From NCBI GenBank assembly GCA_025363435.1, contig JANYDY010000024.1, positions 1 to 47,247 of the forward strand: a stretch of DNA of 47,247 nucleotides. Direction: 5' to 3'. A program made the translations under genes and the position numbers. Source of the DNA: Betaproteobacteria bacterium (GTDB taxonomy: Bacteria; Pseudomonadota; Gammaproteobacteria; Burkholderiales; SG8-41). Numbering within the stretch: position 1 is the stretch's first letter; every line of letters starts with the position of its first letter. The notes under the pieces were generated by a model, which saw nothing but the letters and a program-made list of their open reading frames with translations, was not told the DNA's origin and did not search any database. This document shows positions 1-8,569 of this stretch, piece after piece.

Positions 1-476
1 CTGGTCGCATCGGTTTCGCGTTCGGCGCGCTCAAAAGCAAGCAGCACACGGCGGCGAATTTCATAGGCATCGTCGAGCGTCTTCAGGCTGGGCGCATAAG
101 TCGCCCACGCATCGTTGCCGAAATAACTGTTGGTGGCGCCGGTGGCGACGATCAACCGGTCGTAGGCGATCTCTTCTGCGCCATCGAGCACCACAACACG
201 GCGCGCGGCGTCTATGCGCTCAACATCGCCGCATATCACCATCACGTTATCCTGCGCAGCGAGGATGTTGCGGATCGGCGCCGCCACTGCCGGCGCCGAC
301 AAGCCGGCGGTCGCCACCTGATAAAGCAGCGGTTGAAAAAGATGGTGATTGGTGCGATCGATCACCGTCACCTGCACGGCCACGCCGGCGAGCGCTTTGG
401 CGGCAAACAACCCGCCGAAACCGCAGCCGAGGATTACCACGCGGGGCAATTTGTCAGTACCGGGGGTAAGCGCCAT
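1..476 (-). CDS. ndh: Type II NADH dehydrogenase / NAD(P)/FAD-dependent oxidoreductase, N-terminal part
   Basis: The first 158 codons are present; the 3' end lies beyond the left edge. The ATG at 476-474 starts a protein with a Rossmann FAD-binding motif at residues 16-22 (LGCGFGG). Next come the stretch around DRTNHHLFQPLLYQVA (about residues 40-55), typical of type II NADH:quinone oxidoreductases, and the ATG motif LIVATGATNSYFG near residue 113. Such enzymes pass electrons from NADH to quinone at the inner face of the membrane without pumping protons. It is divergent from the Bug gene at 557, about 80 bp away. A related FAD-dependent oxidoreductase cannot be excluded because the C-terminal half is missing. 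Confidence 0.85.
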   Translation of the reverse strand, partial: MALTPGTDKLPRVVILGCGFGGLFAAKALAGVAVQVTVIDRTNHHLFQPLLYQVATAGLSAPAVAAPIRNILAAQDNVMVICGDVERIDAARRVVVLDGAEEIAYDRLIVATGATNSYFGNDAWATYAPSLKTLDDAYEIRRRVLLAFERAERETDAT

Positions 477-556
477 GGTCACATTTTAGCAAGATCGTTC
501 GCGTATAAGTGCCGATCTGTGGCCGCCATTTTTCGCGGTCGGTTAAACTATTAAAT

Positions 557-1660
557 ATGAATACTCCAATTCGCTTTCTTAAAACTTCCGTCGAAACTTT
601 TTGTAGGGCGGGCAACTTGTTGCCCACGCGGGCAATCGGTATCTGCAAGCGATATTTGACGCGGGCAACGAGTTGCCCACCCTACGCTCGCTATTCTGCC
701 AACGTCCTGCGAGTCGCCGGCTTGACATTGAGTGTCTTGCTCGCCGCCGCGGGCAGCGCGCATGCGCAACCGTTTCCGTCGAAACCAATCCGCATCGTCG
801 TGCCGGCGGTGCCGGGCGGCGGTACCGACATACTGGCGCGGCTGTTAAGCCCGAAGCTGAGTGAAGTCTTCGGGCAAACGGTCATCGTCGATAACCGCGG
901 CGGCGCCTTCACCAACATCGGCACTGAAATCGTTGCGCGCTCCGTCCCCGATGGTTACACCCTGCTGATCGCCACCACGCCGCATGCGATCAACCCGAGC
1001 TTGTTTGCCAAACTGCCGTTCGATCCGCTCAAAGACTTCAGCATGATCAGCCAACTGGCATTGACGCAGACCGTGCTGGTGGTGCATCCGTCGCTGCCGG
1101 TGAAGAACGTGCCTGAGTTCATCGCGCTGGCGAAAGCACAGCCCGGTCAATTAACTGCAGGTACGGCAGGCGGCAACTCGGCGTTTCTGGCGGTTGAAAT
1201 GCTGCGCTCGATGGCGAAGATTGACGTGCTGAATATTCCCTACAAGGGCGCAGGACAGGCGCTGAACGACACCGTTGCCGGCCATGTGCAATTTCAGGTA
1301 AACACCCTGCTCGCCGCTTTGCCCTTCATACAAGCCGGCCGTTTACGCGCTATTGGCGTGTGCGGCGCGAAACGCGCGGCGGCACTGCCGAATGTCGCCA
1401 CCGTGGCGGAAACAATCAAGGGTTTCGAATCAAGCGGCTGGTACGCGCTGATGGGCGCGGCCGGCACGCCGCGCGATGTCGTGCTGAAAATTCACGAAGG
1501 CTTCAGCAAGGCGCTGCACACGCCGGAAATCACCAAGCGGCTGGCCGAGATGGGCGTCGATGTGCTGGCCGGCTCGCCGGATGAATTGACCAGGCTGATG
1601 CCGCGCGAAATCGCCAAGTGGGCGGTAGTAGTGAAGTCTTCGGGGGCGAAAGCGGAATAG
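557..1660 (+). CDS. Bug/TctC-family periplasmic solute-binding protein with repeat-derived N-terminal extension
   Basis: This is a tripartite-tricarboxylate-transporter receptor (Bug) protein. The family binds small carboxylates or aromatic acids in the periplasm through a two-domain fold. Diagnostic stretches are PSKPIRIVVPAVPGGGTD after the signal peptide, VIVDNRGG, the PDGYTLL loop and IPYKGAG. With the ATG at 557 the hydrophobic signal core (VLRVAGLTLSVLLAAAGSAHA) lies only at residues 50-70. Residues 16-43 are encoded by a palindromic repeat (603-685). No good ribosome site precedes 557, and the only in-frame alternative after the repeat is a TTG at 722, which would leave a signal without positive charge. 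The family identity is clear. The start is uncertain and secretion may be impaired. Confidence 0.85.
   Translation: MNTPIRFLKTSVETFCRAGNLLPTRAIGICKRYLTRATSCPPYARYSANVLRVAGLTLSVLLAAAGSAHAQPFPSKPIRIVVPAVPGGGTDILARLLSPKLSEVFGQTVIVDNRGGAFTNIGTEIVARSVPDGYTLLIATTPHAINPSLFAKLPFDPLKDFSMISQLALTQTVLVVHPSLPVKNVPEFIALAKAQPGQLTAGTAGGNSAFLAVEMLRSMAKIDVLNIPYKGAGQALNDTVAGHVQFQVNTLLAALPFIQAGRLRAIGVCGAKRAAALPNVATVAETIKGFESSGWYALMGAAGTPRDVVLKIHEGFSKALHTPEITKRLAEMGVDVLAGSPDELTRLMPREIAKWAVVVKSSGAKAE
603..685. repeat. Palindromic REP/MITE-like element inside the 5' end of a Bug gene
   Basis: Imperfect inverted repeat. The left arm (603-630, GTAGGGCGGGCAACTTGTTG then CCCACGCG) is complementary to the right arm (661-685, GCGGGCAACGAGTTGCCCAC then CCTAC) with a couple of mismatches, and each arm is itself partly palindromic. 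The element of about 83 bp stays open in the frame of the surrounding Bug gene. No transposase is linked. Confidence 0.75.
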
Positions 1661-1703
1661 CTGACGCAACTCGACGTTATTCAGAACACCGTCGCAAAAA
1701 TAT

Positions 1704-1733
1704 CCCCTCGCCCCGCTATCGCGGGGCGAGGGA
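1704..1733. terminator. Hairpin between convergent genes
   Basis: A perfect 12-bp stem (1705-1716 with 1721-1732) closes a 4-nt loop (TATC) between the stop of the Bug gene and the stop of the convergent HIT-like gene. There is no long T-tract, so it may act as a bidirectional terminator or an RNA-protecting hairpin. A similar CCCTCGC...GCGAGGG dyad sits at 38891-38918. Confidence 0.6.
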
Positions 1734-1751
1734 GTAACCTCGCAACTACAT

Positions 1752-2201
1752 CTAGAAGTTTTTGTATTTATCGGTGGCGAGCAGGCGCACGATCTCGGTC
1801 TTGAGTTCAGCAACATCATCGGCCGTCAGCGCATTAAGCCCCGGCTGCGCCTTGAACGCCTCCGCCGTCAGCGGAATCGACAGAAAATGTCCGTAGGGCT
1901 GCCGCTTCGAACTGCGCGCCCGGCCGTAGAGATGCACGTGCAGCTCGTGCCGCCAGTTGCCGTTGTCCTGATAGTTGATGCGCCAGATGTCAACACCGCG
2001 GCGCGGCAGCACGGTCTGCATCGCCGCCCCCGCTACCATCGTCAACTTCACCAGTTCGACCGCCTGCACGCGCGTAAGCTGCGTGCGGTCTTCAACCGTG
2101 ACTTTCGGATTGATGATCATGTGACCGCCGTCTTCGCGCGACAAGTGCGGACGCGCCGGCGCCACGATCACAAAATGTTCGGCTTCAAAAACGGTCTGCA
2201 T
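1752..2201 (-). CDS. HIT-like (histidine triad-like) protein
   Basis: 149 residues from the ATG at 2201, which lies 16 bp after the stop of the upstream cytochrome gene. Longer readings upstream would overlap that gene. Residues 84-92 (RHELHVHLY) resemble the His-triad active site of HIT nucleotide hydrolases and transferases, and the preceding NYQDNGNW resembles the N..G stretch that leads into it. However, the canonical HxHxH reads ExHxH here (E86, H88, H90, with an extra H85). The family assignment rests mainly on this motif, and the substrate is unknown. It is the last gene of an apparent operon with the ThDP enzyme and the diheme cytochrome. Confidence 0.55.
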   Translation of the reverse strand: MQTVFEAEHFVIVAPARPHLSREDGGHMIINPKVTVEDRTQLTRVQAVELVKLTMVAGAAMQTVLPRRGVDIWRINYQDNGNWRHELHVHLYGRARSSKRQPYGHFLSIPLTAEAFKAQPGLNALTADDVAELKTEIVRLLATDKYKNF

Positions 2202-2217
2202 GGCAATCCCGGGGAAA

Positions 2218-2799
2218 TTATTGCGGACAGGGCGCGCCGGCATCCATCCATGTTTTGAACGCCGCAACTGTTGCCGCACGCGATGCCGGCGGCAACGTGC
2301 GCCTGCCGCCCGGCGCCCAGCCCCATGCGACCTGTCTGCTATCGCGTATATGCGCAAGCATGGCGGCGAGATCGCGGCCTTTGGTATTGCGCGGATCCTT
2401 GATCGATAAACAAAGGTTTTTCGCGCTCAGCCCGTAAAAAACCATCTTCATGTCGGGCGGCGGCAGATGCCAGTCAGGCGAACCCGGCGGCGCATAAGGG
2501 CCGTAGTTCGCCGGCAGGTTCTGATTGAGATGGCACACCGTACATTCATTCGCGGCGGCGCCGTGACCGGTGGGGCCGCGTATCACGCCCTGATTGTGCA
2601 GCACGCTTTTGTCGCCCTCCAGCGGCGCATCGCCCGGCACGTGGCAGTTGCGGCAGCGCGGATGCTGCAGAACCGAGCGCACGACTTCGAATGCACGCAG
2701 CGCCTCATCCGGCGGCGCGGTTGTTTGCGCCTGCGCCGTCAATGCGAACAACAAGCCGGCTGCGAACAGCGGCGCCACGGTTTTTACTTTCGCTATCAC
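2218..2799 (-). CDS. Secreted diheme cytochrome c, isoquinoline 1-oxidoreductase-subunit-like
   Basis: 193 residues with a cleavable signal peptide (residues 1-24, ending AQAQ) and two heme c sites, CRNCH (49-53) and CTVCH (86-90). The segment around PGSPDWHLPPPDMKMVF and the ending WMDAGAPCPQ match proteins commonly annotated as isoquinoline 1-oxidoreductase subunit, which are periplasmic electron carriers. The role here would be to accept electrons from a periplasmic oxidoreductase, but no such partner is nearby. The start is 10 bp after the ThDP enzyme's stop, so the two are almost certainly cotranscribed. Confidence 0.75.
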   Translation of the reverse strand: MIAKVKTVAPLFAAGLLFALTAQAQTTAPPDEALRAFEVVRSVLQHPRCRNCHVPGDAPLEGDKSVLHNQGVIRGPTGHGAAANECTVCHLNQNLPANYGPYAPPGSPDWHLPPPDMKMVFYGLSAKNLCLSIKDPRNTKGRDLAAMLAHIRDSRQVAWGWAPGGRRTLPPASRAATVAAFKTWMDAGAPCPQ

Positions 2800-2809
2800 G
2801 ACTTGGCTC

Positions 2810-4468
2810 CTATTGCGGCCTGTAAACCACAGGCGCCAGCGTGTTCTGATCGATCATCACATCGACAATCGCCGGTTTTCCGCTGGCGAAGGCACGCTGG
2901 ATCGCGCCTTCCAGTTCACCGGGTTTGGTGACATGTTCGCCGTGCGCGCCGAACACCCTGGCGAGCGCACCGAAGTCGGGGTTTTTGTAATCGACGGCGT
3001 AGAAGCGCCCGCCGTAGTGTTCGTTCTGAAACGCGCGTTCGTTGCCGAGGCCTTCATCGTTGAAGACGACGTAGACGACCGGAATGTTTTCGCGCATCGC
3101 GGTTTCGAGTTCGCCGATGTTGCACATCGCCCCCATGTCGCCGGAGGCGCACAACACCGGACGCTCGGGCCGCGCCAACTTGGCGCCGAGCGCGATCGGG
3201 AAAGAACCGCCGACCGAGGCCCAGTCGTCGATGCACATGAAGGTGCCGGGCTCCCAGCTCTTGAAATAACTGCGCACGTGTTTGCCGCCGTTGCCGGCAT
3301 CGACCACGCAGAGGCCGTCTTTCGGCAGCACTTTACGGATCATGTGCGCAACGAATTGCGATTGAATCGGCACTGCCTGGTGGTCTACCTTGCCCTGCAG
3401 CTCCGTTTCCCAATCGGCGCGCGCCTTCGGCACATCGACCCAGGATTTTTTCAGTCCGGCTTTGGCAGCACGTTCAGCGAGGCCGGCGATGAAACTTGCG
3501 GTCGACCCCGTCACACCGATGCTCACAGGAAACACGATGCCGATCTGTCCGGGTGCTGCGCTGTGATGCACGAGTTTGGCCTGCTCGGTAAAAATGCCGT
3601 ACTTGTGCGTGGTCGAGAAGGCATCAATGTGCGCACCGATCGCAATAATGAGATCGGCCTTCGGCACAATACGATTTGCACTGCCGAATCCGCTGCGCCC
3701 GAGCGGGCCAAGTGCGAGCGCATGCGAACTTGGAAACGCATCCGGCGAATACTGCAATGCGCCGACCGGAATACCGGTGCTTTCGGCGAGTGCCGCCATG
3801 GCTGCGGTGGCTTTCTCGTTGATCAGGCCGCGGCCTACGACGAACACCGGTTGCTTTGCTGCTTTGAGCAGCTCGAACACCGCATCGAGCTGCGCGCTGT
3901 CACAGGTCGGCAGCACATTGTTGCGGTAGGCCGCGGGCGACGTGGTTTCAAGCGTCGTTTGTTCGAGTAGGATTTCGCTTGAAGCTTCGATGTGCGCCGG
4001 GCCCTGCGGTTCGGTCAATGCAACGCGAAACGCCTTGCGCACCAGTTCCTGCACCTTCTTCACGTTTGGAATGCTGTAAGCCCACTTGGTGATCGGCCGC
4101 ATGAAGGTGACCTGATCCATGTCCTGCGTCGAATCGCGCTCACGCACCACGCTTTCCTGCACGCCGCAGATGCTGATCACCGGCACGTTGCCGCGGTTTG
4201 CGGCGGCAATGCCGGTAGCGAGATTGGTCACGCCCGGTCCTTCGGTCGCCGTCACCACCGCGGGGCCGCCGGAAGCGCGCGCGAAACCATAGGCCATGAA
4301 AGCCGCGCCCTGCTCGTGGCGCGTCAGAATAAAGCGGATCTGCGGCGTATCGCGCAGCGCGTCGATCACGGCAAGGTTCTGCGTGCCCGGAATGCCGAAG
4401 ACGTGGTCTACGCCTTCGCGCAGCAATGCATCAACGAGCGCGCGGGCGCCGGTTACTTTGTCGGTCAT
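2810..4468 (-). CDS. Thiamine pyrophosphate-dependent enzyme, acetolactate synthase-like
   Basis: 552 residues, full length for the acetolactate synthase/pyruvate oxidase superfamily. The N-terminal pyrimidine-binding domain carries the catalytic glutamate in RHEQGAAFMA (E52). A central domain spans roughly residues 200-340. The C-terminal pyrophosphate-binding domain has the metal/ThDP motif starting GDMGAM (443) and ending with the asparagine at 470 (VVFNDEG). The family decarboxylates 2-oxo acids; the actual substrate cannot be read from the sequence. There is no small regulatory subunit gene next to it, which argues against a biosynthetic ilvB/ilvI role. It follows an MDR gene by 27 bp and precedes the cytochrome gene. 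Confidence 0.8.
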   Translation of the reverse strand: MTDKVTGARALVDALLREGVDHVFGIPGTQNLAVIDALRDTPQIRFILTRHEQGAAFMAYGFARASGGPAVVTATEGPGVTNLATGIAAANRGNVPVISICGVQESVVRERDSTQDMDQVTFMRPITKWAYSIPNVKKVQELVRKAFRVALTEPQGPAHIEASSEILLEQTTLETTSPAAYRNNVLPTCDSAQLDAVFELLKAAKQPVFVVGRGLINEKATAAMAALAESTGIPVGALQYSPDAFPSSHALALGPLGRSGFGSANRIVPKADLIIAIGAHIDAFSTTHKYGIFTEQAKLVHHSAAPGQIGIVFPVSIGVTGSTASFIAGLAERAAKAGLKKSWVDVPKARADWETELQGKVDHQAVPIQSQFVAHMIRKVLPKDGLCVVDAGNGGKHVRSYFKSWEPGTFMCIDDWASVGGSFPIALGAKLARPERPVLCASGDMGAMCNIGELETAMRENIPVVYVVFNDEGLGNERAFQNEHYGGRFYAVDYKNPDFGALARVFGAHGEHVTKPGELEGAIQRAFASGKPAIVDVMIDQNTLAPVVYRPQ

Positions 4469-4495
4469 TTTATTTCCTGTGCCCGAAAACCTGCG

Positions 4496-5419
4496 TTAAC
4501 GAACCTTCAGCACCAGCTTGCCGCGAAAATGCCGGCCTTTGCTCACCGCATTCGCCTTTGCCGCATCGGCGAGCGGGAACACCGTGATCTCCGGCACACG
4601 CACCGCGCCGCTGTTGATCAACGCGGTGATGCGATCGAGATGCGCGCGATCGCGGCCGACTTTCGGCCGCAGGCCTTTGACGTCGCTGCGCGGCGTCGCC
4701 GGCGCATTCGCCCCCGAGGCGATGAAAGCCGCGCGGCCGCCGGGTTTCAATACTTCGTAGGAACGCGTGGCAACGTCGCCGCCGACGGTATCGAACACCG
4801 CATCGACGCCGGATACCACCTTGGTGAAATCGTCCTTGTTGTAATCGATGATCTGGTCGGGGCCGAGCGTGCGCAGATAATCGTGATTTGCCGCACTGCT
4901 GGTGGTGATGACGCGCGCACCGATATGTTTGGCAACCTGCACGGCAAAACTCGCCACACCGCCGGCGCCGCCCTGTATCAGAATCGTCTCGCCGGATTTG
5001 AGCTGTAGCGTGTCTTCAACGGTGCTCAGCGCGGTGAGGCCGATCAGCGCCACCGCAGCGGTTTCGACATGCGAAAGTTTGACCGGCTTCTTCGCGATGA
5101 TCGCCTCCCTGATCGCCACTTTCTCCGCGTAAGCGGCTTCAGTGCCGACATCGCAGACGCCGAACACTTCGTCGCCAACCTTGAAATCTTTCACGCCCTC
5201 GCCGAGCGCGCTGACCACGCCGGAGAAATCACGCCCCGGGCTGTAGGGAAAGAAAGCAACCGGCCCGTAAGTTCCGGCAACCACGCGCCAGTCGGCACCG
5301 TTCACACTCGCCGCATGCACATCGACAATTACCTGACCGGGCCCGGCGACCGGCTCTTTGTATTCGCCGTATTGCAGTTCCTCGGGGCCGCCGTGTTTGG
5401 TAAAAAATGCTGCTTTCAT
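4496..5419 (-). CDS. NADPH:quinone reductase-like zinc-independent MDR oxidoreductase
   Basis: 307 residues. The N-terminal GroES-like domain begins MKAAFFTKHGGPEELQYGEY, and the NADPH-binding Rossmann domain has ETILIQGGAGGVASFAVQVAKHIGA (GGAGGV at 150-155). The structural and catalytic zinc ligands of alcohol dehydrogenases are absent, which fits the quinone reductase/enoyl reductase branch. It probably reduces an alpha,beta-unsaturated carbonyl or quinone in the cytoplasm. It is the first gene of the four-gene minus-strand group ending at 1752. Confidence 0.8.
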   Translation of the reverse strand: MKAAFFTKHGGPEELQYGEYKEPVAGPGQVIVDVHAASVNGADWRVVAGTYGPVAFFPYSPGRDFSGVVSALGEGVKDFKVGDEVFGVCDVGTEAAYAEKVAIREAIIAKKPVKLSHVETAAVALIGLTALSTVEDTLQLKSGETILIQGGAGGVASFAVQVAKHIGARVITTSSAANHDYLRTLGPDQIIDYNKDDFTKVVSGVDAVFDTVGGDVATRSYEVLKPGGRAAFIASGANAPATPRSDVKGLRPKVGRDRAHLDRITALINSGAVRVPEITVFPLADAAKANAVSKGRHFRGKLVLKVR

Positions 5420-5518
5420 CTGCTCTCGCTCCTGTTGGATTTTTTAAGTGGCGGCATCGTAGCACGCCTGCACCAGCCGTCTTCCGGCGGCGCGGCGTTG
5501 TGCCGCCCGCACGGCGCT

Positions 5519-6478
5519 TTACTGTTTCAAACCGAATTTCTCGACGACAAGTTTCTCCACCGCGTACTGCTCGCGCGCCCAGCGCGTGTAGTCCTCGGTG
5601 TTGAGATAACTTTTAACCTGATCGTAGCGCTCCATGGTCTTGATGAACTCCGGGTCGTCGAGCCCCTTGCGGAAGGCGTCGTGCAGTTGCCTGACGACTT
5701 TCGGATCCATGCCTTTGGGCCCGCCGATGCCGTACGATGAACTGGCGTTGACGTCGTAGCCTTGCTCTTTCGCCGTCGGAATGTCGGGCCAGCGCTTGAT
5801 GCGGTTGGCACCGAGGATTGCCAACACGCGAATCTTGCCGGCGTCTACCAGCGGCGCATAGCTGATCGACGAGGCCACCGCGTCAATGTGGCCGCCGATC
5901 AGCTCGTTCAACATGTCGGCGGTGACACGATGCGGCACATGCACGAGCTTCAAGCCGGTGCGCAAGGCCAGGTCCTCCATCGTCATGTGCATGGTGACGC
6001 CGATTCCCGAGCTGCCATAGGTCACCTTGCCTTGATTGGCCCTGGCATAGTTGACAAAATCGGTGACGTTGCGCATCGGCGATTCGTTGCGCACGATCAA
6101 TGCGTAGGTGTAGTCAACGACACGGATGATCCAGGTGAAATCGTTCAGCACGTCGAATTCTGTTTTCTGGATATGCGGAATGCGCAGCAACGGCTGCGCC
6201 AGCTGCGACAACAGATAACCGTCGGGCTTGCCGGTATTGATCATGATGGTCGGCGCCAGCGCACCGCCGGCGCCCGGCTTGTCTTCGACCTGCACTTTTC
6301 TGCCGAGCGTTTTGGCTGCCGCCTCGCCCAGCGCGCGCAGCGTCACGCTGCTGCTGGTGCCGGCCGAATAAGCGTTGAGCAGCGTGATGTTTTTTTCCGG
6401 AAAATTCTGCGCCGCTGCCGGCGCGCAACACAGCATCGCCGCCACAAACCCCGCCCCGCCGTTCATTTCAATTCGCAT
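5519..6478 (-). CDS. Divergent Bug/TctC-family solute-binding protein
   Basis: 319 residues from the ATG at 6478 (MRIEMNGGAGF), preceded by GGGA. A longer reading to 6541 would run into a terminator hairpin and is rejected. The signal peptide ends CAPAAAQ. The first-strand loop, normally VPFPPGGGTD, reads LLNAYSAGTSSS here, and PDGYLLSQL replaces PDGYTLL. The fold markers VQVEDKPGAGG and the C-terminal TMERYDQVKSYLNTEDYTRW remain. The altered loop is part of the ligand pocket in this family, so the ligand probably differs from that of the other Bug proteins in the window. Confidence 0.8.
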   Translation of the reverse strand: MRIEMNGGAGFVAAMLCCAPAAAQNFPEKNITLLNAYSAGTSSSVTLRALGEAAAKTLGRKVQVEDKPGAGGALAPTIMINTGKPDGYLLSQLAQPLLRIPHIQKTEFDVLNDFTWIIRVVDYTYALIVRNESPMRNVTDFVNYARANQGKVTYGSSGIGVTMHMTMEDLALRTGLKLVHVPHRVTADMLNELIGGHIDAVASSISYAPLVDAGKIRVLAILGANRIKRWPDIPTAKEQGYDVNASSSYGIGGPKGMDPKVVRQLHDAFRKGLDDPEFIKTMERYDQVKSYLNTEDYTRWAREQYAVEKLVVEKFGLKQ

Positions 6479-6526
6479 GTCGATTCCCGTTATATCTGCA
6501 ATAAAGCGCATTCTACGACGCGCGCA

Positions 6527-6563
6527 AAACGACAATGCCACCGCGACGGTGGCATTGTCGTTT
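6527..6563 (-). terminator. Rho-independent-like terminator after the MBL-fold gene
   Basis: A perfect 13-bp stem (6530-6542 with 6548-6560) around a 5-nt loop, extended by three A:T pairs. Read on the minus strand it follows the stop at 6582 and ends in GTTTTG. It separates the metallo-hydrolase gene from the Bug gene at 6478. Confidence 0.75.
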
Positions 6564-6581
6564 CAAACAGTGAAAACGCGT

Positions 6582-7469
6582 TCAGGTCCCGCGCCCCCAC
6601 AGCCCGCAATAGCGCCGCGCGATCAAGGGCAGGCCGCCAGCGTAACCGGGCCAGCTTTCGTACTTCGACAGCTTGAGTTCTTTTTCGGCCGGTTCCCAGC
6701 ATTTACCCTGCTGCGCCATCACTTTCATTTCGGCCGACGCATCCTGCAAAAGCTGCAGCTGGTCCTGCGCATCTTTTTTACTGCCGAGACGATCACCCAC
6801 ACCCGGATGGCCGGGAATCAGGCGATCCCAGTCGAGCGCCAGCACCTTCTTGATGAATTCCTCGGCTTCGAGCGGATGAAAGTCGATCATGCCGCGACCC
6901 GGCACCTGCCCGACCGGCAGCGTATCGACGACAAAAATGATTTTCTCTTTCGGCAGGCGCATCACCAGCGTCGAATCCGAATGGTTGAGCCCGTGGTAGG
7001 AGAGCTCAAGGCTGGTGCCGCCCAGCGTGATGGTGCGGCCTTTGTCGCTGACCACTTCGTCAGGCAGCACGGTATGCGGATCTTTAAGCACCGCGAGTCG
7101 CTCTTTGGCGACGTGATGCGCAACCACCGTTGCGCCGGCATCCTTGAACGCCTTGCCGCCGGCAGCATGATCGAAATGATGATGGCTGTAAATCAGGTAT
7201 TTGATAGGCTTGTCGGTGACCTTGCGGATTTCATTGACGTAATCCTGACCGCCGGTCGGCCGCCCGTAACCAACCGGGTCGGTGGCAATCACACCATCGC
7301 CGGTGACGACAAACATCGACTGGTGATTGCCATTGCGGAAAATATAAACACCATCGGTGCCTTCGACCTTGGTGGTCGCGATCTGCGGACGCTGCGCTGG
7401 TTGCGCCTGCGCGGACAATGCCAGCGCGAACAGCGCGGCAATCGAAATACATGACACGGTGCGTAACAT
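6582..7469 (-). CDS. Secreted metallo-beta-lactamase-fold hydrolase
   Basis: 295 residues with a signal peptide (1-22, ending ALSAQAQ). The zinc-binding set of the superfamily is complete: H96, H98, D100 and H101 in SHHHFDHAAG, H163 in GLNHSDST, D182 in VVDTLPVG, and H221 in IPGHPG. Both metal sites should therefore be occupied, giving a periplasmic hydrolase. The substrate could be a thioester, lactone or other ester; a true beta-lactamase is possible but not indicated. A hairpin terminator lies directly downstream. Confidence 0.85.
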   Translation of the reverse strand: MLRTVSCISIAALFALALSAQAQPAQRPQIATTKVEGTDGVYIFRNGNHQSMFVVTGDGVIATDPVGYGRPTGGQDYVNEIRKVTDKPIKYLIYSHHHFDHAAGGKAFKDAGATVVAHHVAKERLAVLKDPHTVLPDEVVSDKGRTITLGGTSLELSYHGLNHSDSTLVMRLPKEKIIFVVDTLPVGQVPGRGMIDFHPLEAEEFIKKVLALDWDRLIPGHPGVGDRLGSKKDAQDQLQLLQDASAEMKVMAQQGKCWEPAEKELKLSKYESWPGYAGGLPLIARRYCGLWGRGT

Positions 7470-7573
7470 GGATATCTCCCCGGACTGGTTATAGTGAATG
7501 CTGCCCTTTTGAATCCGCCGCTATTCCAGCACGCAAGTTGCGGCCATGCAAGCGGCGCCGTGCGTAAAATCAA

Positions 7574-8536
7574 TTAGTCGGCGCGAATATTCGCTTCGCG
7601 GATAAAAACACCGAACTTGTCGCGGTCGCGCGCCTGTATCGCGGCGAATTCATCGGGGCCGGCGGTGTAGACCTCGGCCGCGAAGGTCGCCAGCACTGCG
7701 CGCGCCTCGGGCGTTTGCATGATGCGGCTGATTTCGCGATTCAGGCGCAGCACGATGTCGCGCGGCGTGCCGGCCGGCGCATAAACACCGAACAGCGCAT
7801 CGCCCTCGGCCTCTATGCCCGCCTCCAGCAGCGTCGGCGTCTCGGGAAACAGCGGTGAGCGCGTCGCGCTGACGACCGCCAGCAGGCGCACTTTTTCGCT
7901 TTTGATATGCGGGAGAGTCAGCCCCGAGTCGAAAGCAAAATCAACCTGATTGCCGAGCAGCGACGTCAGCAGCTCCGCCGCGCCTTTGTATGGAATATGC
8001 GTCGCCTGCGTTTTGGTTGCGCGCAACATGCGCTCGGCGTGGATATGCAGCGTGCTGCCGCTGCCGACCGAACCGTAATTGAGTTTGCCCGGATTCGCGC
8101 GCATATAGGCAATCAAATCCTGCGTGTTCTTCACCGGCAGGCCCGGCCGCACCACGAGTATGGTGAGGATGCGTCCCATCGGCGCCACCGGCGCGAGATC
8201 GCGGCCGACATCAAAATTAAGTTTGTACAAATGCGGGCCGACCACCACCGGGCTGCCCGACGAGGCGAGCAGCGTATAGCCGTCGGGCGCGGCCTTCGCC
8301 ACCACTTCCATGCCGACGGTGCCGCCGGCGCCGCCGCGATTCTCGATCACCACCGGCTGGCCAAGCACATCGGACACCTTTTGCGTCCACGCGCGCGCCA
8401 TCAGATCGGTGGTGCCGCCGGCCGGAAAGTTGACCACCACGCGGATGGTTTTGGCCGGCCACGGTTGTGCCGCTGCGGGCAGACTGAAAATCAAAGAAAA
8501 CAACAATGCAAACAGAAAACGGTTCGGCAGGTTCAT
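7574..8536 (-). CDS. Bug/TctC-family solute-binding protein
   Basis: 320 residues. The start at 8536 is fixed by an excellent ribosome site (AAGGAGGGG) just upstream. The signal peptide is MNLPNRFLFALLFSLIFSLPAAAQ. The mature protein opens PWPAKTIRVVVNFPAGGTTDLMAR, followed by VIENRGGAGG, PDGYTLLASS and HIPYKGAAELL. It lies 33 bp after the stop of the TauD-like dioxygenase gene and is probably cotranscribed with it, which would make an acid handled by that enzyme a candidate ligand (inference). Confidence 0.9.
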   Translation of the reverse strand: MNLPNRFLFALLFSLIFSLPAAAQPWPAKTIRVVVNFPAGGTTDLMARAWTQKVSDVLGQPVVIENRGGAGGTVGMEVVAKAAPDGYTLLASSGSPVVVGPHLYKLNFDVGRDLAPVAPMGRILTILVVRPGLPVKNTQDLIAYMRANPGKLNYGSVGSGSTLHIHAERMLRATKTQATHIPYKGAAELLTSLLGNQVDFAFDSGLTLPHIKSEKVRLLAVVSATRSPLFPETPTLLEAGIEAEGDALFGVYAPAGTPRDIVLRLNREISRIMQTPEARAVLATFAAEVYTAGPDEFAAIQARDRDKFGVFIREANIRAD

Positions 8537-8569
8537 GTCCCCTCCTTGGTGTTTTTGTTTTACAACTTG

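Noticed and set aside
2594-3970. 458-codon open frame antisense to the ThDP enzyme and cytochrome genes
   Set aside because: It crosses two well-supported minus-strand genes and their junction, and has no motif of its own.
6582-7469. True class B beta-lactamase
   Set aside because: The zinc ligands are those of the whole MBL superfamily and nothing specific to beta-lactamases was seen; catabolic neighbours suggest another substrate.
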